Origin: Streptomyces nojiriensis
GTDB lineage: Bacteria > Actinomycetota > Actinomycetes > Streptomycetales > Streptomycetaceae
DNA: 64,000 bases
Direction: 5' to 3'
NCBI RefSeq assembly: GCF_017639205.1
Contig: NZ_CP071139.1
Location: forward strand, 8,555,501-8,619,500
Both the position numbers and the translations under genes were made by a program. Shown piece by piece: positions 51,577 to 60,297 of the stretch. How positions within the stretch are numbered: position 1 is the stretch's first letter; every line of letters begins with the position of its first letter. The notes beneath the pieces were generated by a model, which was not told where the DNA came from, did not search any database, and was given only the letters and a program-made list of their open reading frames with translations.

Positions 51577-51987
51577 TTGAACTTCGACATGCCTGGCCCG
51601 GAAGCCGCCTGGCTGGAGGCGCCCATCTCAGCCTGCCCGAACCCGAACCCTGCGTGGCAGACGAGTATGTGGTGGTACGTCGCAGGCCTGTTCCGCGAAG
51701 TCGCCTGCCTTGCGCCCCCGCTGGAGGCCCTGGCGCACCGTTTGAGGCTGTCGATCGAGCACGGCTGGGAAGAGCTCTCCGAGGTCGATGTGGCGATGGT
51801 CCAGATCAGGGGGATCCACTTCGCTCTCTACCGGCTGAACACCAGCCCTTTGAAGGACACCATCGTGTCCGTCCTCAAGGACACCGAGGACGACGAAGCC
51901 GCGATCAACACCCTTCTCACCGCCCTGGGTATCGGCCCCGACGCAGTGACCTACCGGGGAAATGCAAGAAGCGGCGAGGCTCGGTGA
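51577..51987 (+). CDS. Orphan soluble protein
   Basis: A 136-residue protein of unknown family. It has no signal peptide or membrane segment. The N-terminal part contains WQTSMWWYVAGLF; the C-terminal half is acidic and helical (KDTEDDEAAINTLLTALG). The TTG at 51577 is preferred because AGGGTGG lies six bases upstream; an ATG at 51589 lacks such a site. It is isolated between an AraC fragment and a transposase remnant, so it may be cargo of a past insertion. Coding probability is moderate, based on codon bias and length. Confidence 0.55.
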   Translation: MNFDMPGPEAAWLEAPISACPNPNPAWQTSMWWYVAGLFREVACLAPPLEALAHRLRLSIEHGWEELSEVDVAMVQIRGIHFALYRLNTSPLKDTIVSVLKDTEDDEAAINTLLTALGIGPDAVTYRGNARSGEAR

Positions 51988-52008
51988 CTGCCTGCAGGAC
52001 ATCCGATT

Positions 52009-52920
52009 TCACGCAGCCTTGGGATCGGTACTGCTGTGGGCACAGCAGTACTGTTCTGGAGGTGTCCGCGTAGCGGCGGACCGGCGACTGCGCATCAGGT
52101 GGGCGAAGAACCTCTCGACGATCCACCGCTTGGGCAGCACGACGAAGCCGCGCATGTCGTCGCTGCGCTTCACGATCGCGAGGACCAGCGCGAGCGTGGC
52201 GAGGCAGCGCTCGATGAGACTGCCGGTGTATCCGCCGTCGGCCCAGATCAGCTCCAGCCGGTGATGTGCGTGGGTGACCTGTTCGAGAAGTACCCGGGCG
52301 GCAGTGCGGTCGCCGGTGTCCGCGGTGGTGACCATCACGCCGAGCACGAGGCCGAGTGTGTCGACCACGGCGTGCCGTTCGCGGCCGTTGATCAGCTTGC
52401 CGCCGTCGAATCCGCGGCTGTCCGCGCCCACGACGGCGTCCGCCTTCACCGACTGGGAGTCGATCACACCCGCGGTCGGCTCCGGGTCCCGGCACGCCTT
52501 CTTGCGGACCTTCCCGCGGAGCCGGTCGTGGAAATCGGCGGTCAGACCGTGTTCGCGTCAACGTCGGAAGAAGGCGTAGACCAGCTCCCACAGCGGGAAG
52601 TCGGCCGGTATGGCCCGCCATTTGGTTCCGTTGTCGACCAGGTAGTGGACCGCGTCCAACATCGTCCGGTGGCAGTACGCCTCCAGACGTCCACCGCGGC
52701 CCTCCAGCCAGCCCGGCACCGGCATCAGTGGACGGACCACGGCCCACTGCGTGCCCGTCATGTCGGTGGGGTAGCGCCGCTGGCGCGTCCCGTTGTCCGC
52801 GGCGTTCCCGAACCGGTGCGCGAGACAGTCACACGCGGGGTGAACGGACTGGACCCGCCCTGCACGAAGGCGTAGAACTTCGACAAGAGGGCCTCCTGGA
52901 AAACTCGTTGGCGTAGACAA
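52009..52920 (-). pseudogene. IS5-family transposase with an internal stop and lost C-terminus
   Basis: On the minus strand the reading frame matches IS5-family transposases: YPTDMTGTQWAVVRPLMPVP, YLVDNGTKWRAIPADFPLW, then after a TGA (52558-52560) ADFHDRLRGKVRKKA, VIDSQSVKADAVVGADSRGF, LIWADGGYTGSLIE and GFVVLPKRWIVERFFAHLM. The stop is in frame and stands where relatives have Trp in FFRRWRE, so one base change broke the gene. The end is also wrong: after HLMRSRR the family sequence stops and an unrelated palindrome begins (52026-52053). Catalytic Asp residues remain, but the product cannot be whole. The transposase start is probably near 52761. Confidence 0.85.
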
Positions 52921-53029
52921 TTACCGAGCTACCAAGAGGCCCTGTTCTCATGCCCGAAACCCACCGCGATCACCCGAACGGGATCCCTGTTCGACCAACA
53001 CCCCACAAGATTGGAACGACAGCAGCCAC

Positions 53030-53533
53030 TTACGCGTCGGGGTGTTCCGGCAGGGCGAGCCAGTCCGACCAGGAGATCTCTCGGCCGAGGAAGCGTGGCT
53101 GCTCGAACGGCCAGTCGGCGGCGATCCACTGCGGCACCAGCTCGTCGAGGGCCTGCTCGACCTTGCTGTCCACCAGCTCGTCCACCACCCACCAGGAGAT
53201 CTCGCCGTCCGCACCGGCCCTCTCCGGTGGGTCGATGTAGACGCAGCCGAGCAGAGCTGTCTCCTCTGCGTCGAACAGCGCGTAGTTGAAAGACTGGTGT
53301 GCGGCGATCTCCTTCTCGTGCCGCAACAGGTCGGCCTGGTCGGCCTCGTAGGTCATGGTGGCTGCGGGCCAGCCCCAGGCTGGGCCGTAGATGGTCCACA
53401 GCCGCTCGCGCGAACCCATCACAGCCGGATAGTCGAGCGGGGTGTCCGTCTCCCGGATTGGCCGCAGGTGATGACCACTGCCCGGCAGCGGTATCAGGAC
53501 GGGATGGACGAAGTTATCGGGGAGCCAGCTCAT
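53030..53533 (-). CDS. GNAT-family acetyltransferase-like protein
   Basis: A 167-residue protein with the layout of GNAT acetyltransferases: a first strand HHLRPIRETDTPLDYPAVM, the central ALLGCVYIDPPE strand with splayed residues, and EISWWVVDELVDSKVEQAL as the fourth strand and following helix. The acetyl-CoA loop is weak: the Q/RxxGxG/A motif is replaced by VDELVDSKVE, so cofactor binding is uncertain. No good ribosome binding site precedes the ATG. It lies just beyond the transposase remnant and is otherwise isolated; the 240 bases upstream hold no feature. Confidence 0.75.
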   Translation of the reverse strand: MSWLPDNFVHPVLIPLPGSGHHLRPIRETDTPLDYPAVMGSRERLWTIYGPAWGWPAATMTYEADQADLLRHEKEIAAHQSFNYALFDAEETALLGCVYIDPPERAGADGEISWWVVDELVDSKVEQALDELVPQWIAADWPFEQPRFLGREISWSDWLALPEHPDA

Positions 53534-53801
53534 AGCGCCCGACCGTAGCAGCGCGCGGCCGCCCGCTCCCCTGGAGTTTCCCCGTATGGTATGTAGGCCA
53601 GATGGAGAAACGGTTGTAGCCGGATTCTGGGAACGCCGGCGGGCGGCTGCTGTGGGAAGTGTTGACGAGAAGCAGGAACAGGGTTCTGCGCGTGTCGCGC
53701 GACGGCAGCCAGAGACGGTGGCTCGGTGGTCAAGTCCCCAGCCCTGAAATGATCTAGGGCCTGTCGCGAAAGTGGATCAAGGTCATGGACGACTACCGCC
53801 G

Positions 53802-53960
53802 GTGCGTCGTAGTCATCTGACGGATGGCCAGTGGGAGCGGTTGGAGCCGTTGCGGCCGGTAGGCAAGAAGCCGGGCCCCACCTGGAATCGGGTCTTCGAG
53901 CAGTTGCAGGCCGAGGTCGATACGAAGGGCCGCACCTGGCAAGCCGTGAGGCTTCTGATC
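53802..53960 (+). pseudogene. Internally deleted IS5-family transposase remnant
   Basis: The frame from the GTG at 53802 reads VRRSHLTDGQWERLEPLRPV and GKKPGP, the N-terminus of an IS5-type transposase, but then continues TWNRVFEQLQAEVDTKG, which belongs about 40 residues further on in such proteins. The middle has been deleted in frame. After that the similarity ends. AGGGCCTGTCGCGAAAGT at 53756-53773 looks like a terminal repeat of this element type. Confidence 0.65.
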
Positions 53961-54041
53961 TTGCCGGACACCCATTCCTTCCATGGCATCCCGGCTACGC
54001 TTGCCATGGTCACGGCCAAGATCGAACGAGGGGGTACACCC

Positions 54042-54407
54042 ATGCCGTACGAGACCGGCGCGAAGGTGAAGCTGACCAGGGATGTGCAGCTGACCGCAAA
54101 TGACACGGCGGCCAGGATCGGTTTCCCCGGTCCGCTGTGCCTGGCCGAGGGCTTGGAGGGCATCGTCACGGGCTTGGCGAAGGAAGCCGGCGGCCTGGCC
54201 CAGGACGGGCTCGCGGAATTCGAACGGCGGGTCCGCGGCGTCCAGTTCGATGGCCACACGGCCGGCCTGATCGACAGTCTCCGTCAGCAGATCATCCGGC
54301 ACGGAGGGCTCGACGCCGGAGTCAGCGCTCAGATCAGATACCGGGTGCGCTTCGAGAACGGGTTCGTTCTGGGCGGTCTTGAGGAAGGCTGGCTGACCGA
54401 AGCCTGA
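54042..54407 (+). CDS. Orphan soluble protein after a transposase remnant
   Basis: A 121-residue protein of unknown family, without signal peptide or membrane helix. It begins MPYETGAKVKLTRDVQLT, a basic beta-like segment, then a Gly/Ala-rich helical middle and a C-terminal YRVRFENGFVLGGLEEGWL beta pair. The pattern of a charged strand, 'evG' turns and a closing strand pair resembles small KOW/SH3-like barrels, but this is only an impression. GAGGGGG lies eight bases before the ATG. The frame is open upstream into the transposase remnant, but that part is unrelated. Confidence 0.6.
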   Translation: MPYETGAKVKLTRDVQLTANDTAARIGFPGPLCLAEGLEGIVTGLAKEAGGLAQDGLAEFERRVRGVQFDGHTAGLIDSLRQQIIRHGGLDAGVSAQIRYRVRFENGFVLGGLEEGWLTEA

Positions 54408-54422
54408 GTACCTGCCACAGCT

Positions 54423-54442
54423 CCCCCGCCGGTCGGCGGGGG
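54423..54442. terminator. Tetraloop hairpin between convergent orphan genes
   Basis: CCCCCGCC pairs with GGCGGGGG around the loop GGTC. It lies 16 bases after the stop at 54407 and before the convergent gene ending at 54543. No T-tract follows. Confidence 0.6.
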
Positions 54443-54542
54443 CGTCGCGGTCTCTGTAGCCGGTTCTCACCAGCCTCGCCCGAAATGGTGGACGGGGGCC
54501 GGCGAAGAAGCTTCACCGGCCACCGTGCCGGTGCGGTCCTCC

Positions 54543-55313
54543 TCAGCCCGGGTATGCGATCGAGCCCAGCGGCGGGCAGGGGATGAGCATGGTGCCGGCG
54601 CCGGGGCGTTCGACGAATGCCCGGGCCTCGGCGGCCCGCAGGCGCTGGGAATCCAACTCGTCGGCGTGCCAGGCGTCGCGCCTAGCGCGGTCGTAGTCCC
54701 ACGAGTCGTCGATGAGGCTGAGGCTGGTATTGCCGGAGCTGCGCTGGAACTCCGACTTCAAGGCGGCCTGTTGGAGTGCGGTCTGGGTCGCCGCGAGATC
54801 GATGCGGGTGATCAGGACGCCGGGGGTGTTCGGTTCCCGGGTCGGCATGGGGGCCTGCGGAAGCGGGGACACCCCGGTATCGAGACGGCCTATGTTGTCG
54901 ACGGCCGCTGTCTGGGCGTCCTGCACCATGAGCTGTGTTTCCTGGTGCAGCCAGAAGAACTCGTCGAGGTCCGCCTGGGTGATGCGCATCCGCTGGTACA
55001 GGGCCCTGAAGCGGGGATCGTCGTGCAGCGGACGTAGGGGGGCGACGTGGAGCGCCACGCAGTCGTTGTAACCGGCTGCCACCGCGGCGTCGAGATGGAA
55101 GATTCCCTGGTTCGCCTCTCCGCGTAGGACGGCCATGACGCCGAGGCTCGAGTGGCCGGCGGCGACGAGCCACGTGCCGTCGGGGCCGAGCGCCGTGGCG
55201 CGCGCGACGACGTCGTGGAAGCCCGCGGTGCCCGCCGCGGCGGGACCATTGGTCATGGCCTCCACCAGCAGTTCGTGAACACGGACGGCCAGCGAGTTGA
55301 CGGTGTCGACCAT
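54543..55313 (-). CDS. Uncharacterised soluble protein
   Basis: A 256-residue protein with no signal peptide or membrane helix. The N-terminal half has alternating helices with HDDPRFRALYQRM, a motif that ends many TPR-like superhelical domains, and HSSLGVMAVLRGEANQGIFHLDAAVAAGY just before it reads like two helical repeat units. The C-terminal half is polar with no recognised motif. GGAGATCC precedes the ATG at 55313, which is preferred to starts far upstream. It is divergent from the HEAT-repeat gene at 55512. A scaffold or adaptor role is only suggested by the repeats. Confidence 0.6.
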   Translation of the reverse strand: MVDTVNSLAVRVHELLVEAMTNGPAAAGTAGFHDVVARATALGPDGTWLVAAGHSSLGVMAVLRGEANQGIFHLDAAVAAGYNDCVALHVAPLRPLHDDPRFRALYQRMRITQADLDEFFWLHQETQLMVQDAQTAAVDNIGRLDTGVSPLPQAPMPTREPNTPGVLITRIDLAATQTALQQAALKSEFQRSSGNTSLSLIDDSWDYDRARRDAWHADELDSQRLRAAEARAFVERPGAGTMLIPCPPLGSIAYPG

Positions 55314-55511
55314 GGATCTCCTCGGACCTCGGTGGTGAAGAGCGTAAAGGGTGTTGAGTCTCTGGCAACCCCCGCGGACAAGACGGGCGGACGGGGTGAG
55401 CGGTTCCAACTGGACCACCGGGTGTCGTAGTCGGCCCCTGGGCGTTCTGGTCGGCCCGAGTGAGCGGCGTAGGCGGCGGGGCATGTCAGAGCCGGCCGGC
55501 ACCATGCCCGC

Positions 55512-57746
55512 ATGGATCTCGTACACCCGCTCGATGGCCTGGATGCCCGACCCTGGCCTGCCCTTTCCCACGCGTACGGCAGCGCGGAGGATGTGCCCGA
55601 TCTGCTGCGGGCCCTGACGGGCGCTGACGTGGATGCGGCGGATGAGGCGTTGTCCGAGCTGTACGGGAGCGTTCTGCACCAGGGGACGGTCTACCCCGCC
55701 AGTGCGGAGGCGGTGCCGTTCCTGGCCGGGATTGCGGCGGCCGGCCACTGCACGGCAGACGTCCTGGCGCTGCTCGGCGGCATGGCGGAGAGCGAGGACG
55801 CGTACGGCGTTGCACCGGGCGCGGTCCGGGCGGCTGTGGCGGACCGGCTCCCGCTGCTACTGCCCCTGTTGGCCTCCCCGGATCCGGAGGTCCGCCGGAC
55901 CGCGGCCTGGGCGGTGTCCCACACCGGCGCGCCCGCGGTTGCGCTCCCGGCCCTCCGCGCGCGCTGGGACGAAGAACCCGAGCCCTCCGCGCGCGCGGAG
56001 GTCCTGGCCGGGATCGCACGGCTCGACCCGCAGGGCGGAGCGGCGGCGGCCGCCACCGTTCTGGATCCGTCCCAGCCGACCGAGGTGCGCATGGCCGCCG
56101 TCTTCGCCTCCCTCGACGCGGGTGCTCCGTGGACCGGGCCCCTGCACACGACGATGCTGTCCCTTCTGCCCGCCGACCCCCTGCGCTCCGATCTCGGCCT
56201 CGAACGCGGCGAGCCGCTGGCCGCCGTCGTCGAGGCACTCCTGGGCCGGGGTCGGCGGATGGCGCGCGAGGCGGCGTTCGCGCTGGTCGACGCAGCCCTG
56301 TACGACGGTCGGGCCGAGGTGCGGGCCGAAGGCCTCTGGGCGGCAGACCGCGCCTGCATGCTCTCCCGCAGTGCCCCGCGGCGACTCGTGCCGAGCCTTC
56401 GAACGGCGGCCGTCGACGAGGAGTCGGTGGTCACGATGTCGTGCCTCCTGGGCCGGCTGGGCAGCGTTGCCGCACCGGCAGTGAACGTCCTCGCCCCCCT
56501 CGCCGGACGGAACGCGGACCACGACGACGACCACGCGGACCGGGCCCTGGCCGCGCTCGCACTGGTTGCGCCCGCGCAGTCGGCGCCGCTCCTGGCCGCC
56601 GGGCTCGGGCGGCGCCCGCGGGCCCTCGCTGCCGCCGCCGGGTTCCGGAGCCCGGAGGGCCTCGCCTTCCCCTACAGCGGCGAACTCCTTGACGCCTTCC
56701 GGCAGCACCTCGCCCGGCCCGAGGCCTTGAGCGGCAGCGAACCCTGGCAGCTGACGAACCTGTTGGCGGGGTGGGGCGCCGAGGCAGCGCCGGCGTTGCC
56801 CGAGCTGTGCGCGGCACTCCCGCACTTTCCCGGCCAGGCCGCCCGGGCGATCGCCTCCGTCGCCGCCGACTGCGCCCCGGCAGACCGCGTCCGGGCCGTC
56901 ACCTCGTTGCGGGCGGTGGCGGCCGAGCAGGGAGTCCTCTCCGTGGCGAAGGCCCTGTACGACCTCGACGGCGAGATCGCGCCCCTGCTGCACCGGCTCG
57001 AGCAGGACCTCCGGCGCGGCGCCGGCGAGCTCAGGGAGGCCGCCAGGGCGGCCGGTGCGCTCGGTCCCCGGGCAGCGGCGCTTGCGCCTGCCCTGCGAGA
57101 GGCGCTCAGCGGCACGGACGGCGACACCACCCCCGCGCTGGACACGACCACGGCTCTCGCCGAGGCCCTGTGGCGTGTCACGGGGGACACGGACGGGGTC
57201 GTTGCCGTTCTGGACTCGGTCTTCGCGCGCGCCGAACAGAACCCATGGTCCCGGTGGTCCGTGGTGCGGGCCGCCCGCGCGGCGGTCCTCCTCGGCCCCG
57301 CGGGACGGCCCCTCGCCGCCCGCCTGGAAGCCGCCCTCGACGATCCGGCCCGGGCACCGGCCGCGGTGCTGGCCCTCACGGCCATGGGCGAACCCGCCTC
57401 GCTGGACCGCACCGCGCTCGCCGAGGCCGCCCTGCGCTCAGCCGAATCGGACGCCGATCCGGCGGGTGCCTGCGACGCCCTGGAAGCACTCGGCCCCGAC
57501 GCACTGACTGGCGGCCAAACACGCCGACTTGCCGCCCTCGCCGACGGCGACGCCCGAGTGGTCCGCTCAGGAGTCGAAGATCGCATCATCCGCCAGGACG
57601 AAACCCTCCGAAATCGCGTCCGGGCACTCCTCACCGCCTGCCCGGACCCGCAACACCCTGACCCGTCGGGCAACGTCGGCCGCCTCGACATCCGAACCAG
57701 GCGGCGGCGCCCCGCACCATTCGTCCCAGGGCGATCAGGGCTCTGA
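55512..57746 (+). CDS. Large HEAT-repeat protein
   Basis: A 744-residue cytoplasmic protein made almost entirely of paired helices rich in Ala and Leu. HEAT-like units are clear, for example SPDPEVRRTAAWAVSHTG, DDGRAEVRAEGLW-type segments and LVAPAQSAPLLAAGLGRRPRAL. The last 30 residues are basic and disordered. There is no enzymatic domain. Such superhelices bind other proteins or nucleic acid. No strong ribosome binding site is seen before the ATG at 55512. A run of unrelated small orphan genes follows on the same strand with gaps of 50-280 bases. Confidence 0.8.
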   Translation: MDLVHPLDGLDARPWPALSHAYGSAEDVPDLLRALTGADVDAADEALSELYGSVLHQGTVYPASAEAVPFLAGIAAAGHCTADVLALLGGMAESEDAYGVAPGAVRAAVADRLPLLLPLLASPDPEVRRTAAWAVSHTGAPAVALPALRARWDEEPEPSARAEVLAGIARLDPQGGAAAAATVLDPSQPTEVRMAAVFASLDAGAPWTGPLHTTMLSLLPADPLRSDLGLERGEPLAAVVEALLGRGRRMAREAAFALVDAALYDGRAEVRAEGLWAADRACMLSRSAPRRLVPSLRTAAVDEESVVTMSCLLGRLGSVAAPAVNVLAPLAGRNADHDDDHADRALAALALVAPAQSAPLLAAGLGRRPRALAAAAGFRSPEGLAFPYSGELLDAFRQHLARPEALSGSEPWQLTNLLAGWGAEAAPALPELCAALPHFPGQAARAIASVAADCAPADRVRAVTSLRAVAAEQGVLSVAKALYDLDGEIAPLLHRLEQDLRRGAGELREAARAAGALGPRAAALAPALREALSGTDGDTTPALDTTTALAEALWRVTGDTDGVVAVLDSVFARAEQNPWSRWSVVRAARAAVLLGPAGRPLAARLEAALDDPARAPAAVLALTAMGEPASLDRTALAEAALRSAESDADPAGACDALEALGPDALTGGQTRRLAALADGDARVVRSGVEDRIIRQDETLRNRVRALLTACPDPQHPDPSGNVGRLDIRTRRRRPAPFVPGRSGL

Positions 57747-57794
57747 CCGGGGGTTCCGTGGCGGGTACCCGCTCCTGCGTGCTCTACTCGCGGC

Positions 57795-58235
57795 ATGGCC
57801 ACCTCGAACTTGGACTACTGCGGCTCTGGATTTTGGGTCCGCGACGAGCAGGCCGAAGTGTGGCTGTATCTACTGGCGCAGGAGGCGAAGGCGGTCCCTG
57901 ACGCTCCGGAGTGGTTGGCCGGTGCCTGCGACGACTGGGAGATGCAGGCCACGACCGGCTTCGTGGGGTTCGTCTCGTCCTGTCTGGACGAGCACCTCGG
58001 GACGGAACCCGCTCGGGTGGCGCTCGCGCTGCACCTCTCGGAGCGCGTCCTGCAGCAACTTCTCGCATGGACCCCCGCCATCCCGAAGGACCTCGTCAAC
58101 TCCTACGGAACAGGAGGCCATGACGAAGGCTTCGACGCGGACCTGCCCGTCGAACCCATGCTGGCGTGCGGTCGCGCGTTCATAGGCCTTCTGCGTAAAG
58201 AGCTCCCGCCAGGACACGACAACTGGGCCTGCTGA
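57795..58235 (+). CDS. Small hypothetical protein
   Basis: A 146-residue soluble acidic protein (many Asp/Glu, several Trp). It opens NLDYCGSGFWVRDEQAEVWL and contains one central helical block, LALHLSERVLQQLLAW. No signal peptide or membrane helix. The start is the first ATG in the frame; the ribosome binding site is weak. The family resembles small actinobacterial orphans that lie beside toxin-immunity or HEAT-repeat genes, but I cannot name it. It follows the HEAT-repeat gene by 48 bases, so the two may be co-transcribed. Confidence 0.62.
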   Translation: MATSNLDYCGSGFWVRDEQAEVWLYLLAQEAKAVPDAPEWLAGACDDWEMQATTGFVGFVSSCLDEHLGTEPARVALALHLSERVLQQLLAWTPAIPKDLVNSYGTGGHDEGFDADLPVEPMLACGRAFIGLLRKELPPGHDNWAC

Positions 58236-58513
58236 CCGCGGCCGCAGGGCCGTTTCCCGGTGAGCGGCGGCTCTGCCGGCGCCGAGCCGAGCACCGAGGT
58301 CGTCCATCAGGGCCAGGTATCGCGCTCGGTCACAGGGGTGCGAAGGCAGAACGAAAGGGGGCTCATCTCAGGAGGTCCGGTGCGGCCCGTCCGGTCCGTG
58401 ACCTCTCGTTCGGCCCGGTCCCTTCTCTGCCCAGTGACCACCTTCCGCCGAGGTGGCTGAGGCGGTCGGTAAACCCGTGGCGCGTGCGTACCGTCCCGGG
58501 CCAGGATGCGGCT

Positions 58514-59140
58514 ATGCGTGATATCCGGAGCGATCCCGAGTTGCAGGAGCTGGTTCGACGGTTCGTCAGGCCTGATCGGCGATACCTTCGGTTGGGCGGG
58601 AGTCTCCACCGGATGAACGCGGTCCAGCGCTCCACGTTCGTGCGGGATCTGGCGCAGGCTGCCTACGAGATCACTCCCGCGGAGCTCGGCATCCTCTTCG
58701 AGGGCGGCTGGCGCGAGCGCAAGACCGCCGCCTGGCTGGTCGCCGTGGCCCACAGGACCGAGTTCCGCGACCTCATCGGCCGGCTCCTGCTCGCCAGCGG
58801 GGGTCCGTACGCGGGCGCGGCGTACTGCGTCGCCCTCGCGAGGTTCGGCACTGCAGCGGATGCCGAACTGCTCAGCGCCTACCTTGATCACTACTTGTCG
58901 CGTCCCGACCTCGACTACGACCAGCCGACCGTCCTCGGGACACTCCTGTACCTCGATGAGATGCTCGGCTCCGACTACGCAACACGGTTCCTTTCCCCGG
59001 GCGGTCCGTGGGACCGATGGCTCGAAGTCCGGGCTGTGGCGGCCCTCGACCCGCGCAACTGCGAGCAGGCCGTGAAGCAACTCTGCGCGTTCGTCGACGA
59101 GTCGGTCGAGGTCTTCGCCTCGCCGGACTGCGGGAGCTGA
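58514..59140 (+). CDS. DUF6000-like protein
   Basis: A 208-residue soluble helical protein. The segments PRRYLRLGGSLHRMN-like opening, EITPAELGILFEGGWRERKT, and GGPYAGAAYCVALARFG followed by AELLSAYLDHYL and LLYLDEMLGSDYATRFL match what I recall of the actinobacterial DUF6000 family, which has HEAT-like helices and no known role. The ATG at 58514 lacks a clear ribosome binding site. The next gene starts two bases after the stop, with its ribosome binding site inside this gene, so the two form an operon. The 278 bases upstream hold no other gene. Confidence 0.7.
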   Translation: MRDIRSDPELQELVRRFVRPDRRYLRLGGSLHRMNAVQRSTFVRDLAQAAYEITPAELGILFEGGWRERKTAAWLVAVAHRTEFRDLIGRLLLASGGPYAGAAYCVALARFGTAADAELLSAYLDHYLSRPDLDYDQPTVLGTLLYLDEMLGSDYATRFLSPGGPWDRWLEVRAVAALDPRNCEQAVKQLCAFVDESVEVFASPDCGS

Positions 59141-59142
59141 TC

Positions 59143-59544
59143 ATGACCGAGCGCGACATCATCCTCAACGAACTCGCCCAGGGCCTGCGCCCGATGTCAC
59201 AGGGGATCGACTGGTTCGACGCCCAGGGCCCGGAGGACCAGGACGAGGTTCTCCTGTTCCTCCGCCATCACTGCATGCAGGCCCGCGCGGTCACCGAAGA
59301 CGGACCGGAGAGCATCCGCCGTGCCGGGCTGCGCCCGACGCACACGCCTGCGGTCCTGATCACCCGCGGCCCGATCGAGCAGCAACTGAGGAAGATCGCA
59401 GGCCTCACCCCCGTCGACGAACGTCGCAAGGCGTTCCGGCTGCTGGTCGCGGTACTCGCGGTCGCTGACGAACGGCGCCGCGAACGCTTCTGCTCCGGCG
59501 GATGCGGTCACTGGTGGCACAGGCTGTCCGTCACCGACGGGTGA
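59143..59544 (+). CDS. DUF5958-like protein
   Basis: A 133-residue soluble protein. Its motifs LNELAQGLRPMSQGIDWF, HHCMQARAVTEDGPESIR, AGLRPTHTPAVLI and a final FCSGGCGHWWH match the DUF5958 family as I recall it. The closing cysteines and histidines (CSGGCGHWWH) could bind zinc. Function unknown. It begins two bases after the DUF6000-like stop, with GGGAG upstream, so both are translated from one message. Such pairs appear as accessory genes in many Streptomyces. Confidence 0.72.
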   Translation: MTERDIILNELAQGLRPMSQGIDWFDAQGPEDQDEVLLFLRHHCMQARAVTEDGPESIRRAGLRPTHTPAVLITRGPIEQQLRKIAGLTPVDERRKAFRLLVAVLAVADERRRERFCSGGCGHWWHRLSVTDG

Positions 59545-59562
59545 TGACGAGTCCCCGCTGTG

Positions 59563-59655
59563 CTACCGGCGGCTGCGGGCCCGTTCGACGGACGCCCGCA
59601 GTGCCTCCATGAGGTCCACGGCGCCGGTGGCTCTCGGCGCGGGCTCGGCCTTTCG
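59563..59655 (-). pseudogene. Possible C-terminal remnant of a Ku-type end-joining protein
   Basis: The minus strand encodes about 30 residues ending VDLMEALRASVERARSRR and a stop at 59563-59565. This closely matches the typical C-terminal tail of actinobacterial Ku proteins (VVDLMxALRxSVExAR). No Ku core domain is found upstream; the frame runs into unrelated sequence. It is either a scrap of a lost ku gene or a chance match to a short helical motif. Confidence 0.35.
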
Positions 59656-59760
59656 ACTGTCTGGTCGGCCCGTTTGCAGCAGAGGACCGCTGGCTCGAAC
59701 CTCCCAGCCGACGGGCGCTCCCCGCCAGGCGGCTTCGCCCTCCTGCGGCTGAGCACGTCG

Positions 59761-60297
59761 TCAACCTTCGTTCCGTTGTCCTTCCTGGCTGGAGGGCAAC
59801 TGCTCGCGGATGAAAACCGGATCTGAAAGATCCAGGAGAGGGGCGGCAGCGTCCGCACGCATGCTTTGCCGGAGCTGCCACAGAGCGGCCGCATAGCGGG
59901 CGTACGCCTGCTTGTAGGCATCGGTTTCGAGAGTCTCGCCCGAGCCGACGAGGTCACGGATGACGACCAAGCGCCTGAGGGCTGCCTCCGCCATGCCGGC
60001 TACGCCCGGCGAAACGGTGACGAGCAGACGTTCCCGCTGAGCGAATACCCCTGCTTCCCACAGCGCATCACGGCAGAGACTTCCCCGATCCGCGTTACTT
60101 GCACTGCTGCGCGCAATACGGCGGAGCTCCTCGTGAGATGCGTTGCATGCGAGCACGAACGCCACGTGCGTGTCCTGCTTCTGGACGACGTCACGTGTCT
60201 GACGGTCGCGCCGAGTACGAAGATGCTCTACCCACGACGTTCCAGCCAGCGTCGTGAAAGCACCCAGCGCAGTGCCTGCGAGTGTTGCCCACTCCAT
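59761..60297 (-). CDS. Hypothetical protein with N-terminal membrane anchor
   Basis: A 178-residue protein that begins EWATLAGTALGAFTTLAGTSW, a glycine-rich hydrophobic helix long enough to enter or cross the membrane, followed by a basic RTRRDRQTRD stretch and then a helical soluble domain of about 140 residues with LRRLVVIRDLVGSGE and YARYAAALWQLRQSM. The ATG at 60297 has GGGGGAGCAG just upstream and so is secure. Similar anchors followed by a charged helix occur in many actinobacterial orphan genes. No function can be assigned. Confidence 0.65.
   Translation of the reverse strand: MEWATLAGTALGAFTTLAGTSWVEHLRTRRDRQTRDVVQKQDTHVAFVLACNASHEELRRIARSSASNADRGSLCRDALWEAGVFAQRERLLVTVSPGVAGMAEAALRRLVVIRDLVGSGETLETDAYKQAYARYAAALWQLRQSMRADAAAPLLDLSDPVFIREQLPSSQEGQRNEG

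Noticed and set aside
53530..53733. A 67-codon minus-strand frame upstream of the GNAT gene
   Set aside because: It has no ribosome binding site or recognisable sequence and its codon bias is weak.
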